From: Artemisia argyi
Lineage: Eukaryota > Streptophyta > Magnoliopsida > Asterales > Asteraceae
Assembly: GCA_030686995.1 (NCBI GenBank)
Contig: CM060693.1
Location: forward strand, 118,075,228 to 118,139,227
Length of the DNA stretch: 64,000 nucleotides
Reading direction: 5' to 3'
Positions 1 through 13,411 of this stretch are shown here, in pieces; positions within the stretch are counted from its first letter, which is position 1; every line of letters starts with the position of its first letter. Below the pieces are notes generated by a model. That model had not been told where the DNA came from. It was given only the letters and a program-made list of their open reading frames with translations, and ran no database searches. The translations under genes were made by a program, and so were the position numbers.

Positions 1-37
1 TAAAATAGTTTTGAAAGCAATAAAAGGCCATCAAAAC

Positions 38-693
38 ATGATAAAAATCCATCAAAATTCTATAGCATGGTTAAATAAGCGTATGGAAGAATCCGAAGAA
101 AGTGACCGAAAACACGTCTTTGCCAGGGTAATGTATGTTGTTATTTCTGTGGTGAGAATTTTCATTTAGCTAAGGATTGTAGTTGTTTTAAGTGTGGTGC
201 GAATTGGAATTTAGCCAAGGACTGTAGTGGTTATGCTGGTCATTGTGGTTGTTATAAGTGTGGTCAAGTTGGGCATAGAGCTAGGAAATGTAACCAGGTT
301 TGTTATAATTGCGGTGAGACTGGGCATATCGCGTGCGAGTGTAGTCAGTTTTGTTCTCTGTGCGGTAAGGGTTGGCATATGGTTAAGGACTGTCCTGAAT
401 TAAGTTGTACATGTGGTGAAGATGGACATTATCCATATGAGTGTCCTAGGGATCGTAGTGATTTTGAGGATAGGATTTGTTGTTATATCTATGGTGGGAA
501 GCATACGGCGAAGAACTGTAGTGGTGTTGGTTATTACAAGTGTAGTAAGGTTGTGCATCTCTGTAGGGATTGTAGTCAGGTTTCGGGTGGGGGTGGTGGT
601 GACGGTGTTTGTTATTATTGTGGTCTGAGGGTGTATATGGCTGTTTGTTCTCTGTGTTGTAAGACAGGGTATTTTGGTAAGGACTGTTGGTAA
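38..693 (+). pseudogene. CCHC zinc-knuckle gene, frameshifted copy
   Basis: This is the left duplicate of the gene at 16188-16844. The ATG at 38 opens the same frame, but at about 115-117 the copy reads GACCGAAAACACG where the right copy has GACCGTAAAACACG. The missing base shifts the frame before the first zinc knuckle. The original frame is open again downstream (for example 379-693), so almost all knuckles survive as sequence but not as one protein. There is also a Tyr-to-Cys change in knuckle HIAYEC and a handful of other substitutions. The change is not in a homopolymer, so it looks like a real break rather than an assembly slip. It could still be expressed as RNA. Confidence 0.88.
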
Positions 694-3600
694 AGATTCA
701 AGATCTAGAGTGTCACATGTGTTTTTTAATTTAATTTTAATGTTTTAATATTTTTTAATGTTGAGTATGATGTTTTATGAATTAATGGTGGTTGAAGCAT
801 GTTCGTAGTTTATGTTATATGAAATCAGTGGTATTTAATGCAAAATTAGAGTTTCAACATGTTTCTTTATATGTTTTATTGTTCATGTTAGTATAGCGTT
901 GTAATGATGTTAAACTACTTCAAAACTTGTGATTGAGATTGGAATGAAATTTGATAAAGACCTGTTACGGTTTTGGTGAGGTGTATGATTTTTTATAGAA
1001 GCCAAGAAATTGATGTAATTCTCCATTTGCCTAAAATCAATTTCATTGGCAGAAAAGAATTCTTTTTTCCAAGAGTTGATATCCGTATTTAGGTGTCTCT
1101 AGGCAGTTTTCTTACCATATGATTCATATGCTTCATTCAAGTTTGAAACAATCATGGAGTGTTATGAAGCTTTTGCGTTATATTGCTTTAAGAGATCTAT
1201 CTGTTAGCTTGCTTAGGTATGTTCTTTTTGATGATTGTTCTTATCATGACTGATGTTTTGCAATAAGGTCAACATGTAGTTTTTTATTCATCTAATGGGT
1301 CAAATGAGTAAAGTTACTTAATAATCCAAAAATTTCAAGAACATAATAATGCAAGGCGTTAAACTCGATCATTGGAAGTGGTTGTAATTAGTTTCCTTAA
1401 ATTGTACAATTGCTGATTAAGCTGGTCTATGATTAAGATTGTTTTACTAATAAATGGAGGTGTTTAGATGTTCGGAATGTAGTAATGGTATATGGTATAT
1501 GCTTTGTAAGTTTCAACAACAGGTGTATACTAAACATAGAAGTCGGTTATATGCCCTTATAGTAAGTTTTAACAGCAGGCCTAAGTTTCTACTGACTTGG
1601 AATTATATACATCACTCTAGAAGACCTATTGAAGAAGTGAAATTCATTAATAGTACTTTAAATGACCCTGCTATTTGACCATCATTTTCTATTTTAAGTT
1701 CATTCAGATATGTTATATGTGGTTGACCCAAAAAAAATAAAGAACATTGATTTTTTTTCCACAAGTGAAAAGAATGAACTTTAACGTTTTTTTATTTTTT
1801 CACAAGTGAAAAATAATTCAGTTTCTTCAAATTTTCCACAAGATAAAAAAATTTATTTTTTGTTATTTTGTTTTTTTCACAAGTGAAAATATAGAAGTTT
1901 AACGTTTGTATGTTTTTTCCAAGTGAAAAATAATTCCGTTTCTTCAAATTTTCGGGAAAAAAATATTATTTTTTTGTTTTTTTCACAAGTGAAAATAAAT
2001 AAGTTTAACGTTTGTTTGTTTTTTCACAAGTTAAAAATAATTCCTTTTCTTCAAATTTTCAGTTTCAGATGCTTACCCATACTCCATATGTGTTGCTGTT
2101 AGTGGAATGCGTCTCACAAGCACTTTTGATTGTTCAATCAGAAACTGAAGATAGAAGTGACGAGTAAGCTGTTGAAGGGGAACATTGTAATGCGAAGAAC
2201 TCTTAGGAGAAGTGAGAGAAAGAAAGAGGCGTATCAAGAAACGCGTAAGGTCAGTAGAACCTGATTATGTGTGAGGTTGTCATTTGAAAATGCAATAGGC
2301 AAATGGTACTCAGTTATATAATGCAATGGCTTTCTGTACGATTTATTTAGACGGTTAGCCATACAACACCTTAGGATCCATTTTAAGCTTTACTATACAA
2401 AAATTTGCTGTCCAGAAAATGTTGAAACTGTAAACATTAGATAGGAAGATCTCTTTAGTATCATTTTTTTTTTGTTGTTTGATGAATCAAATTCTCTGTA
2501 TTGTAGGGACTTTTGCCATGGCAGGCCAGCGTTACCTGAGTCTGTCAATTTGTAATAATCAAGATGTATGATGATGATCGAAGATATGTTTCCCGTTTTT
2601 CGATGGGAGTCTCACCAACTGCATTGGAAAGGAGCAGCTGCTACTACAATGTGTGGAGTCGGTTGACGTTAATCCAAACATCATGGTAAAATAGGCACTT
2701 CTAAGACGTTTTACTGAGGGTGTAGTACGTGACCCGCTCGCATCTGTTGCAATAGATTGTGGGCGAGCCCCGTTAATGATTCTTTATACGCACATATTTG
2801 CAGGTTCTTAAATGTGCTTAAGTTTATGTCATTCACAATCCAAAATGATCTTTCAAATCAACTTGTTAAACCAAAAAATACTTTTTGTAAATTGTATTTG
2901 TGCTAAATTATTGGTTTCCCTCATTGCGATTGTGTCACTTACTTTTAGCTGGGTTGCATTTGAATATACACTGTTGCCTGTGCACCCAATTTGTGTGTGT
3001 GCTTTGCCGGTTTTATTCGACCTTTGGCTATTTACAGATAGGGTTCGCCCACGGAGTTGGGATCATCAGGTACGGCTAACTAAAACTGAAACCTTTAAGT
3101 TTTTTAGTAATTGTTATACTTGTTTTCATAGATTGATTACTTGGCCTCAGGATTGTCTCAGACACATGGAAACCTACAACACATGTGTAGTATGCTGCAA
3201 TCAAAATAAACATAAGAAATTTCACTCTCTTTAAATATGTATATTTTTTTACTTATTGTATGTCTTAGATGATTTCATGATGTCTTTCCCATTGACTGTA
3301 TGTTGCAGGCTGGCAGTAAGCGATCTGATATCCTCCATCACCAACCAAGGTAATTTCAGACCTGTTTGTTTTGTTAACGCTTATAAATAATTAACAACCT
3401 CGGTCTTGAAAAAGGATCCTTTCATGGTCTCTTTAAATTGTTGCATATGGAAATGCCAGTTGTCTTATCTCTTATGCAGGCCTTATAAAAACTGTGGCAT
3501 GTTCCGTTACATCTAACTTCCGTATCACCAGTCGAGGTAATTTCAAGGTTATTTATAGATTATATTTGGTTATCAGTTTAGTTCTAACAAAGGCGCTCTA

Positions 3601-3969
3601 CTTATGTACTAGGTCACGCAATGCGCGTTTAAATCAAATAGCTCCAGCAACCCAATCACATGATACCATGCTGTTTGCTAAAAAACAGGTGGTCTGCTTA
3701 TCTACTACGTCACACAGCGCGCAGTTATATTGAATAGCTACATCAAACAAATCACATAATACCATGCTATTTGCTAAAAAAAAGTACGTTACCAGAATGC
3801 CTTTTCATTCATTCAATAAAACTAGACAGAATATGTAATTAATCAACTGTTTGCATGCAAAGTATCCACAAAATTAGACCATACTTAGATTCCATTACAT
3901 GATACCCCCATACCTAACCAGACCAACAAAAGACAATGCCCAAAAAACTAAATTTGTGAATACCAGCCA
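694..3969. other. 3' flank of the frameshifted zinc-knuckle gene; no supported gene
   Basis: There is no convincing coding sequence here. Short ORFs at 1454-1678, 2812-3234 and 3494-3733 recur in the other duplicate, but the few differences seen between the copies mostly change amino acids. Short splice-like segments are visible, for example a TTGCAG acceptor near 3308 with a GTAATTTC donor near 3350, and a similar pair around 3480-3540. This hints at a decayed multi-exon transcript or a non-coding RNA. The stretch 1745-2041 is T-rich and carries about six copies of the CACAAGTG palindrome. Confidence 0.5.
1745..2041. repeat. Cluster of TTTTCACAAGTGAAAA palindromes (left copy)
   Basis: Six T-tract/CACAAGTG/A-tract units lie about 40-60 bases apart, joined by near-repeated linkers (TTTAACGTTTG and ATAATTCCGTTTCTTCAAATTTTC types). 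The equivalent cluster in the right copy is 17905-18190. One unit differs between the copies: near 1914 the left copy has CCAAGTG where the right has CACAAGTG. The units share the arm sequence of the palindrome family spread through 21-54.7 kb. Confidence 0.8.
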
Positions 3970-5641
<1,672 letters not shown>

Positions 5642-5660
5642 ATCTCCCCCTTTTTGTTGA
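5642..5660 (-). other. Polypurine tract of the copia element
   Basis: On the minus strand this reads AAAAAGGGGGAGAT immediately before the LTR start TGTTAATAC, the classic plus-strand primer layout of plant copia elements. It fixes the element's orientation as minus. Confidence 0.9.
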
Positions 5661-5817
5661 TGACAAAACATAAACTTTATTTATAAGTAAGTCACTAGTT
5701 TTAGTGTTAGGTCTTATAAAGTTAGTATAAAAACTTGTTTTTGCAAAGATGAGATGATAAGCACCAAAGAAAATGTTTTTGCAAATATGAGGTTGATAAG
5801 CCCAAGTTTTTATAAAT

Positions 5818-6060
5818 TCTCCCCCTTTTTGTCGAAACAAAAAGAAGAGTAGCGAAGCGGAATTAAGACTTGCTCCCCCTTGGACGATACTCCCCCTAAA
5901 TGGAGTGCCAAGAGAGGAGACATGGATTTTGAACCTACAAGAAAAAGGTTAGTTGTTGCACAAGATAAGTCATGAAAGTATTTCATGTTTAAACACAACT
6001 AAGAGTTGTGAATGAAATAGTACAACACTCATGCTCCCCCTTGAATATTACTCCCCTAAA
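5818..6060 (-). repeat. Additional PPT-like blocks, partly tandem
   Basis: Several CTCCCCCT blocks (near 5819, 5872, 5891, 6032 and 6049 on the plus strand) repeat the polypurine theme upstream of the real PPT. The stretches 5871-5957 and 6031-6120 are diverged copies of each other (TGCTCCCCCTTG, then TCCCCTAAATGGAGT, then TGAACCTACAA). Multiple PPTs are a known trait of Sireviruses. Confidence 0.75.
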
Positions 6061-6488
6061 TGGAGTATCAAGGAAGGAGAACATGGATAATGAACCTACA
6101 AAAAGAGAGGTTAGTTTCTAAAGAACAGGATTAATGTATGGTACCATATCAAAGTATAGTTCACACATCATACCTAAATGGTCATCAAACAATTCAAACT
6201 TTGTTGTAGAATGAATTTCATTAAATTGTAAAATTTTGACTCTTAGAGAGTCAAAGACACAAAATTAAGATGACAACATCCTACTTTTTTTTTTAAAAAA
6301 AAAACAAAGAAAAACTAAAAATAAACTAAGACCATAAAATGCTACAAGGAAATTTTCATTTTCCTTTGTGAGAAACATTTTCCACAAACAAGGCTAAGGT
6401 TGTTTAAGGATAAAAATGTGGGTTGTGGTTGTAGCGGGCTTTATTTTGAAGGTTGAAAGGATGACACGGTTTTGGTTTGTTGGTTTAA

Positions 6489-6645
6489 ATGGGAAACATT
6501 TTCCAAAAGAAACGGTTTTGTTTCATTTTGGAGACTCTAAACTTGAGGTGGTGTTGGTACTCTAAACTTGGTTTGTTGGTTTTAATGAGCAACATTTTCC
6601 AAAAGAAACGGTTTTGTTTCATTTTGGAGACTCTAAACTTGAGAC
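6489..6645. repeat. Internal ~98-bp-period tandem duplication
   Basis: A block starting AACATTTTCCAAAAGAAACG and ending ACTCTAAACTTGAG occurs at 6489-6546 and again at 6588-6644, separated by GGTGTTGGTACTCTAAAC sequence. It lies in the non-coding part of the copia element between the downstream ORF and the PPT region. Short ORFs on both strands here are translations of this repeat. Confidence 0.8.
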
Positions 6646-6986
6646 GTTCCACAATGTGGTTTAGGATAAACCTCATTGCATTGTTTTGGGGATTATGGAT
6701 CTCTTTGTAGATAAGGTGAAACAACAATTATTTTGGATGGTGATATTCTTGTTGGTGTTGGTGGAAGATCACTGAGATGCTTTTATTTTCTTATACGAAG
6801 AAAATAGAGATTCAAAGTGTTGGGAAGGTTCTTGTGGTAGTGGTAGCTATTGTTGTTGTGGTGGTTGTTGTTTGAACAAAATGGTGTAGGCTTGGTTATT
6901 TGTAAATGGTTACCAGGAAGGTTTTTGTGAATGGGTTGAAACACAAATGATTGTAGGTGTGTATGACCTTGATCATTTGGAAAAAT

Positions 6987-7463
6987 TTAGGATTTAGCAT
7001 AACGGTAGGTCAAACTCTCAAGCAATGACAGTGGATGAGGTGCATCATCCAATGACTCATTTGGTTGAAATGTTGGTTGTTGTTGGGTTTCCATTTCGGC
7101 AATGGTGTTAAAAGGTGACAATGATGGAGGGCTTGATGGTTTAGGTGATAGGTTTTCAAAAGTTTCCAATAGTGGATGTGGTGATGTTGGTGGTGTATGG
7201 AGAAGTTCCATTGGTGTAAGTGTTGAAGTAGCAAGATTAAGCAAATCTTGAATAGTGATCACATTGGTATTGAAATGTGTTGAGGATGGTGTTGAGGTAG
7301 TGAGGTTAAGGAAATATTTGATAGGTGAAGAAATGTTAAGCGAAGCATCACTTGAAGATGATGAGCTTGACTTGACGGTTTTGTTGAAGCAACAAGGTTT
7401 GACACTAATCCTAGAAGGATTTTGATGGTTATGGTGTGATTTGAATTGTTGCAAAACTTTCAA
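6987..7463 (-). CDS. Ser/Thr/Pro-rich ORF inside the copia element, function unknown
   Basis: An open frame of 158 codons starts at an ATG and is rich in Ser, Thr, Pro, Asn and His. It includes a seven-Ser run near residues 33-39 and repeated TSTPSS/STLTP-type stretches. I recognise no domain. It lies downstream of the post-pol ORF (8363-9474) in element orientation, before the PPT region, where Sireviruses have variable non-coding or extra-ORF sequence. Its composition could also arise by chance from repetitive TGGTGATG-like DNA, so coding status is doubtful. Confidence 0.3.
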   Translation of the reverse strand: MKVLQQFKSHHNHQNPSRISVKPCCFNKTVKSSSSSSSDASLNISSPIKYFLNLTTSTPSSTHFNTNVITIQDLLNLATSTLTPMELLHTPPTSPHPLLETFENLSPKPSSPPSLSPFNTIAEMETQQQPTFQPNESLDDAPHPLSLLESLTYRYAKS

Positions 7464-7869
7464 ATTTATAAGGTTGAAAAGGTGTTGAAATGGGTGTTTG
7501 GATTTGATGTTCTACCATTCAAAGAATGAGGTTTCAAATGATTTTTATGACCATGTCACATCATTTGATGTTAATTCAATAGAATAGGATGGAGTGAAAG
7601 ATCAACATATGCACTCAATGCTTTGTGATCATGGGATGTGATTTGGTTGAAAATGTTTCAATGGTTTGAAGGATCCTTTAAAAGGGTTCCTTGGGTTAGT
7701 TATGTTTGAATTTGAATTTTTGGAGGGAAGTGGCTTCCTAATTGTTTTAGTGAGTGAGAGTTGTTCTAATATGGTTATTGGACTTAATGGTAGATGTTTA
7801 TCACTTAGGATAATGGTTTTGACACATTACAAGTTTTGGACTTAAGAAAAATGGAAGAATTTTCTGCAG

Positions 7870-8000
7870 GTGTCTGGCGGAACCCTCAGAAGACACTGGC
7901 GGAACCCATTTGAGGGTACCGCCTGGTCCGTTGGGCCATTTCTGGAATTCCCAGAAAATACACTGGCGGACCCCAATTTTGGGTACCGCCAGATCCGCCA
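7870..8000. repeat. GC-rich hairpin cluster shared with the LTRs
   Basis: Two further copies of the LTR hairpin motif occur inside the element: GGCGGAACCC at 7876 and 7898 with partner GGGTACCGCC at 7914-7923, and GGCGGACCCC...GGGTACCGCC at 7965-7990. A related hairpin is at 10273-10298. They stand out as GC islands in AT-rich DNA. Confidence 0.75.
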
Positions 8001-8362
8001 GGGGTAAAAAATTAGGCAGTCCGCGTTTTTGACCCGCGAGACGATTTTCAAAATTTTCAAAAACTCCTAAAATCAAAGAGATAAGGTATTTCTGGTTAGA
8101 CAATGCAAAAATTAGACATGTAAACATACATATATCATGGGACTTTGACCTTGAGGTCGAGGATTTTACTATACTTAGTAAGAATTGCCATAAGCATAGA
8201 AAAAATGACAAACACTTTAAACATTGTCATTATGCATAAAAGTTCATACAAACATAATCCAACAAACATAATAAACCATGAAAGTGAAAAACACATAATT
8301 CACGTAGTTTTAACACAAAGACGATTCTAAAGCATTCTTAAGCCAAACACTCCTTAATCGAC

Positions 8363-9474
8363 TCATAACCGGTCTATCCTCTTATTGAGCTTGCTTAGGT
8401 ACCTTCCAAAGCACTTGAAAATTCCTTTGGTTTGCTTGAACTCTTCGGATACATTTTCAATGACGGGGAGTTCTAGAAGGTAGTCTAAAGGAGGTAACTT
8501 AGAGTTAGGAAGTTTATCATCCTTTCTCATGTCAGATGATGATGATGATGGTGTAGGTGAGCGAGTATGTTTGCCCTTACCTTTGAAAACTTGTTTATCA
8601 TTTAGAGGAACAAAGATGTGAGAAATGAGAGAATAGTCAAGGCACATTCCATTATCGTTAGGAGGAATGGGTGAGATTGTTCTAAAGAGGCGGGTGAGAA
8701 GCATTCAATAAGGAAGAGCGGTTGTTCCTACCAAAGGTATGTCGGCCATTCTTTTGGCGAGGTAATAGGCTAAGTTAAAAGGTTGACCGGTGGAAATGCT
8801 ATAGAGCATGTAGCTAAGACAAACATTGATGTGATCCCGGTTTCCATGGTGTTAATTTCATTGGTTCTAAGGAGTTCTTCCCATTCCTTTAATTGGGGCT
8901 TGAGTTCATTGAATTCCATACCATATGGGTCCTAGATGACCTCATTTCCGGTTCTAGTTCTCCTAGTGTTGGTGGTCCTAATGAAGAGGTGGTCACGTAG
9001 TTCATTTTTGGACACAAGAGGGGTATCATAGGGATAGATGCGGTCAAAGAGTGTGTCAAGAGTTGAGAGGGAGTGCAAGTCGGAGTAGATGCAAGTACCA
9101 TGGTTTGAGACACCTAGGATTTGAGCAGACTCCTTGAGAGTGAAGGAGTATTAATTACTACTAGCCCTAAAGTTAATAGACATGCGACCGTACTCATCCT
9201 TGGAGAGGGTGACGGATGCATATAATTCTAAAATGAACCTAGAACAAATAGGCTCGTCGATTTCTAAGAGATACTCAAAGTTGATTATGGCAAATTCCGT
9301 GTATAGGTTTGTACCTTCTAAGAAGGATGGATCAATGGTTCTACCCTTAGGGACATATCGTTTTTCTAAGGCTTTGAAGACAACGATTTGAGTTTGAGTG
9401 AGACCTTTGGTTTTGTGGTGTTTGGGTAGGTACTTGATGGTGTCCTTGTGGTCGTAGTGAGTTAGAGGAGGCAT
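8363..9474 (-). pseudogene. Post-pol ORF of the copia element, broken
   Basis: The ATG at 9474 opens MPPLTHYDHKDTIKYLPKHH. Reading continues through about 370 codons to 8363, interrupted by a TAA near 9151, a TAG near 8934, and further stops and frame changes around 8700-8790. Continuous pieces include a leading 107-residue block (with SRFILELYASVTLSKDEYG), a middle block with NHGTCIYSDLHSL, and a last block at 8363-8704 with a PTPSSSSSD linker. The fold is unknown to me. Similar proteins are annotated as putative retrotransposon or transposon proteins in composite plants (recollection, not checked). Its place after pol corresponds to the extra (env-like) ORF position of Sireviruses, but nothing here shows an envelope function. 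Confidence 0.6.
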
Positions 9475-10390
9475 GATGATTCCTAGAAAATCAAAATTTC
9501 ACATTTAAGTAAATGACTATTGTAATGTGTATGTTCTAGTGTGTGCCTATATGAAAACAATGTGGAGGTGCGGTTGACTTGACTCATTTTGATGCTTAAA
9601 AATGTTTTGTAATGCAAGTGATGTTTCAATGACGTTTTTCATTTGTTTTAACAATGTGGTGAACGGTGGTAAAGTATGGGTGACGACCGAGAGTGGATAT
9701 GTGAAATGAGGTGGTGATTGTTTGACAACACTTAAAGCTTGGATATCTTCTTTATGTTCTTCACTTGCTAGAAAGTGGAAGAGACGCATTTCATAATGAA
9801 ATTCACTTGACTTTTGACGACATAGACAAATATGTTAATGAGAGTATGGATATGACAATTGCCCTTTGTTTCAAAGAGCGACACAAAGGTGAACATAGGT
9901 TTATTTATCATGAAAGGTGGTTTAATCTTAATAGGTTAGGTTATAGTGGGGATGACACACTTGTTTGGTTACATTGTGGAATCTTCTTGTGAAGATGACT
10001 AGGTGGAGTTATTGGTGAAGATGATATTGACTCTTGGTTTCTTTGAGGGCATGGAAATGGTGGATGACTTGATATTGATATGACAAAGGATAACTCGGTT
10101 TCTCATTTCACATTGGTTGTTTGAGGTTCGAGTGATGAAAGGTTATGAGGAATATGCTTGAAGTTTTGCTCATTTTGTGAATCTTATGGGCTGATGGTAA
10201 GTTGGAGTTGTGAGTAAAGAGGTGTTTGGTTTTGAAATTAAAAATAAAATATCCTGTAGATTTGGCAGACCAGGCGGAACCAAAAAGTGGGTTCCGCCCG
10301 TATGGTCTGAGGGTGCCGTGGGATCTGCAGGGAAAACTCAGAAGAAATTGTCTTGATTTTTGTGGTTTTATCCTAATGTTCAAAACTAAG
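9475..10390. other. Inter-ORF spacer of the copia element
   Basis: No supported coding region. It contains a GC-rich hairpin at 10273-10298 (arms GGCGGAACC and GGTTCCGCC, eight-base loop) like those in the LTRs. Short ORFs on both strands lack any recognisable motif. Confidence 0.5.
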
Positions 10391-10724
10391 GTTTTAGGTC
10401 TTATGAGTCCTTGACTACGCCTAGGGATGATGAATGCTTCTCATTCAAGAGGTTTTGTGAAAACGTTGATAGAATGGTAAACGTATAAGACTTTCTTAGT
10501 TAAGATGTTCCTCAATGAACATTTTTAACAAGACAATGATGATGGATCACAATATGTCGATTAAGAACATAATGGATTGAATTGTCGCTGAAGTCGATGC
10601 TTCCTTTATTGAAGGTATAACAATGTTGATAAGATGAATTCCGTTGTTGATGCGAGTTTGCTTGTTCAAGCGGAGCTTCTTGATGTGCTTCTCCATTCGA
10701 TACTAATTTGAGAATCATACGCAT
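10391..10724 (-). pseudogene. Copia pol remnant, RNase H end
   Basis: On the minus strand the stretch 10724-10512 contains NRHIVIHHHC, which lines up with the copia RNase H signature around KHIDIRYHF. Just downstream (plus 10444-10464) one frame reads VFTKPLE followed by a stop, matching the FTKPL tail that closes copia polyproteins. Frames change between these pieces, so only a fossil of the pol C-terminus remains. It separates the decayed pol from the post-pol ORF. Confidence 0.6.
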
Positions 10725-12369
10725 TTTGGAGAATCATTGGGTAAGTAAGTATAAAGGTGCAAGTACCACTTGTGCTTTTCTTATCAACTTATTACCGACA
10801 TAATTCCATTTATCAAACACTATGGTTTCTATTCCCGTTCTTTTGGGAGACCATAATCCTAGTTGTGTAGTACCTTATGATGTATCCAAATAGGCTCAAC
10901 TAAAGAGTTGTTTTAGGATCTTCTTTAACACGAGCACATAGACAAAAGCTAAACATAATGTTGAATCTAATTGTTATGATAACAAGTAGTCTTCCAAACA
11001 TTTCTCTATGTTTAGTTTTTACCTACGGATTTACTAATCTCATTCTTGATAAGTCATCAATAACTTAACCATTGAGAACAAGAGAGCAACTAGGAATGTC
11101 TTTAAGTTAAAATCCCTTACTTTTGTGGCTTGCTTTTATTATCAAAAAGTCTTTCAAATATTGAGACAATACTCACTTGATTACTTTGAAATATCAATTT
11201 TGTTTCACTAGTTGTTTTATTCTAAATTCCAAAAATTGTTTTTATTGAATTTGTTTAGACACAACTATGACCTATAAATCAAGTTTTATGACTTATGTCA
11301 ATTTTACTTGATTCAAAGTTTGACTCAAGGTGAGAAGATGTTATTTTGTACTTTTACTCCATGCATGTCTTGCCATCATTTGGACTTCGACTAAGTCATC
11401 ATCTACCAAAGATGATATCTTAAAAGGAGGAGATTACTCGTTAAATGTTATATTCAACGATTCCTCGACTCTTTGAGTTTTCTTACTTAAGACACTATGA
11501 ACTCTATTCATTTTGAAAAATCCAAGAGGTACAACATCATGAGACAAAGTGTCACCTTTGATGTGTAAATCCTAGATGTTGAAAACTCATTTTCTTTCAC
11601 ACATCCTAATATATGTTAATGTGATTTATTTCACCTTGTGTGTTTTATGTGAGATTATCATAAAGGAGTGATTGAAGAAAAACACAATTAAAGACTCAAA
11701 GTATGATGTTTGAGAAAGTTGTTTAACAAAGGTTTGTTTTGCAAGCAACACACAAGTGTTAGACATTTTAACACTTAGGAAATTCTTAGTTAGCTCACTT
11801 GTAAGCAAGAGTTGAGTGAGACATACTCAAGAGTTTTTCGTGTTTATCTCTTTATGGTTAAAGAACCAAAACACCTTATATCTCCTACTAGTACTAAAGA
11901 CTAAATTCCTTGTTGCATAGAATCTAATCTTAGTTATTTACAAATAGCAGGTAGACACTCTAGAGTATTACAAATAACACATATTTGAACACATAATGCT
12001 AGAAACAAGATACAATCAAAGTCAAGTTGAAGTAATTCGTACATTTTAAATTGCTTAGAGATGCTATCAAGCGGATAAGCATTACGCGTAAAAACTTGGT
12101 TTGACGACACGCTTTGAAACTCAATAACTCATGTATCCAAGAAGGTTAGATAATCATATAAAGGCATAGAGAATGATAGTCTTAATCCTTTTATCATGAG
12201 TTTCTATTAGAGATTGAATTATCTCTAAATTTCTCTTCTAGGTTTGACAAATTTTACATGCTTTGTTTTATTAGTTGATGATGCTTATGAGTTAAATCCT
12301 AATCCGGTTTTATCTTTAAACAACCTTTGACTCCTCAACAATCTTTCAAAAGATTTTGAGCTTTCATCA
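10725..12369 (-). pseudogene. Decayed pol region of the copia element
   Basis: By position, between Gag and the RNase H remnant, this should hold protease, integrase and reverse transcriptase. At only ~1.6 kb it is far shorter than a full copia pol (about 3.5-4 kb), and every frame is full of stops. I could not identify the integrase zinc finger, DDE residues or the YVDD box. A large internal deletion plus decay is inferred. Confidence 0.4.
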
Positions 12370-12372
12370 AAT

Positions 12373-13343
12373 TTAACTAATAATTTTTCCTTTCTCATTT
12401 TGCATTTTAATCTCATGTTTGTAATCTAGACATAATTTACATTCTAGATTAATTTCAACATTACTCTCAATTCTAGACATTTTATCTTCTAATAAGATTT
12501 CCTTTTCAAAGATATTCTTAAGAGATTTTGAAGACTCATTCTTGAGGATAGTTTTTAGGTCCATGTTGCATAAACGTTTAGACTCATTTTCTAGTTTAGA
12601 AAGCTCTAGGATAAATTAATCAAAGCAAAAGAGTTTGGTTTCAAAGTGTACCTTGCTTGATGTTTTATCTAGTTTAGAATCACAAACCGGATGATTGACT
12701 TCATCTTCATCCGAGTTATTCCATGAATCGCAAGCAAGACTACTACGAGCTTGACACGAGTAATCACCTTTACTTACACCTTGCTTGTTGTTTCAATAAA
12801 TTGACAATTAACTACCGGATCATTGTCTTCGTCAACATCCATTACATTCCAAGATACGCAAGCAAGTTCATCAAAACACACGTACTCATCTTCACTTGTA
12901 CCTTCATTTAAAACATTTAAACTAGTAGCACATGTATTAACTTCTACTAAGTGTCTATCAAGTAGTTTTTCTAAAACTTCTAATTCATATGTAAGATCAA
13001 ATTGATCATCTTTGACTTGACAAATTCCTTGATGAAAGTTTACCATATTTTTCCAAACATCATTAGCCTTTTGACAAAAATACATTCTTTCATATTTGGT
13101 ACTAAAGCTTTGTAAAGCATTGTTTTAGCTTTAGTATTTTTATCAAGTTTAAGATAGTTATCTTGGTTTTCAAAAACTTGTTTTCTTTGGTTTGAAATTA
13201 CCAAAAGAAATAATATGCCAAAGATCTTGATCAATTGATTTCACATAGTTTTCAAAATTACTTTTCCATTCAAGTAAGTTTTCTTTTTTAAATAGCGGTT
13301 GGTTTTGAATAGGTTGCCCTTCTTTGAGATTTTCAAAATCCAT
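12373..13343 (-). pseudogene. Copia Gag, frameshifted
   Basis: The ATG at 13343 starts MDFENLKEGQPIQNQPLF, followed by LLEWKSNFENYVKSID and LWHIISFGNFKP, the UBN2-type start of plant copia Gag. Later pieces occur in other frames: KTMLYKALV at 13040-13234, then KANDVWKNMVNFHQG and QVKDDQFDLTYE at 12774-13085. A stop in the first frame near 13170 and frame changes near 13190 and 13060 break it. An acidic C-terminal part (DELACVSWNVMDVDEDND) and a coiled-coil-like segment at 12373-12564 follow, as in Sirevirus Gag. I did not find an intact CCHC knuckle. Confidence 0.75.
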
Positions 13344-13396
13344 GGATCGATCCAAGTTTTAAAATACATTTTATTTTAAAGATCTTGAGTAACATA

Positions 13397-13411
13397 GCTC
13401 CTGATGCCAAT
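13397..13411 (-). other. Primer-binding site of the copia element
   Basis: On the minus strand ATTGGCATCAGGAGC directly follows the 5' LTR end (TTTTCCACA). It resembles the TGGTATCAGAGC site complementary to initiator tRNA-Met used by most plant copia elements, with two or three differences. Confidence 0.85.

Larger units (their letters stand above)
1..3969. repeat. Left copy of ~4-kb segmental duplication
   Basis: This segment matches 16151-20124 almost base for base, including the zinc-knuckle gene, its 3' flank and a group of TTTTCACAAGTGAAAA palindromes. By eye there are about six differences over the first 690 bases. The match starts at window base 1, so the true left end lies outside the window. 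It stops at about 3969, after the shared bases AATACCAGCCAA. Copy A then continues with unique DNA and copy B with the coiled-coil gene region. Leaving out the 10.6-kb retroelement between them, the repeat unit is about 5.5 kb, which suggests a tandem duplication later split by the element. Confidence 0.95.

Noticed and set aside
7801..8211. 136-codon minus-strand ORF rich in Trp, Gly and Pro
   Set aside because: Its body is the translation of the GC-rich hairpin cluster shared with the LTRs; no domain.
13397..13411. tRNA-like gene signal at the tRNA-Met-complementary sequences (also 57769-57780)
   Set aside because: Only a primer-binding site complementary to the tRNA 3' end is present, with no cloverleaf; no tRNA or rRNA gene was found in the window.
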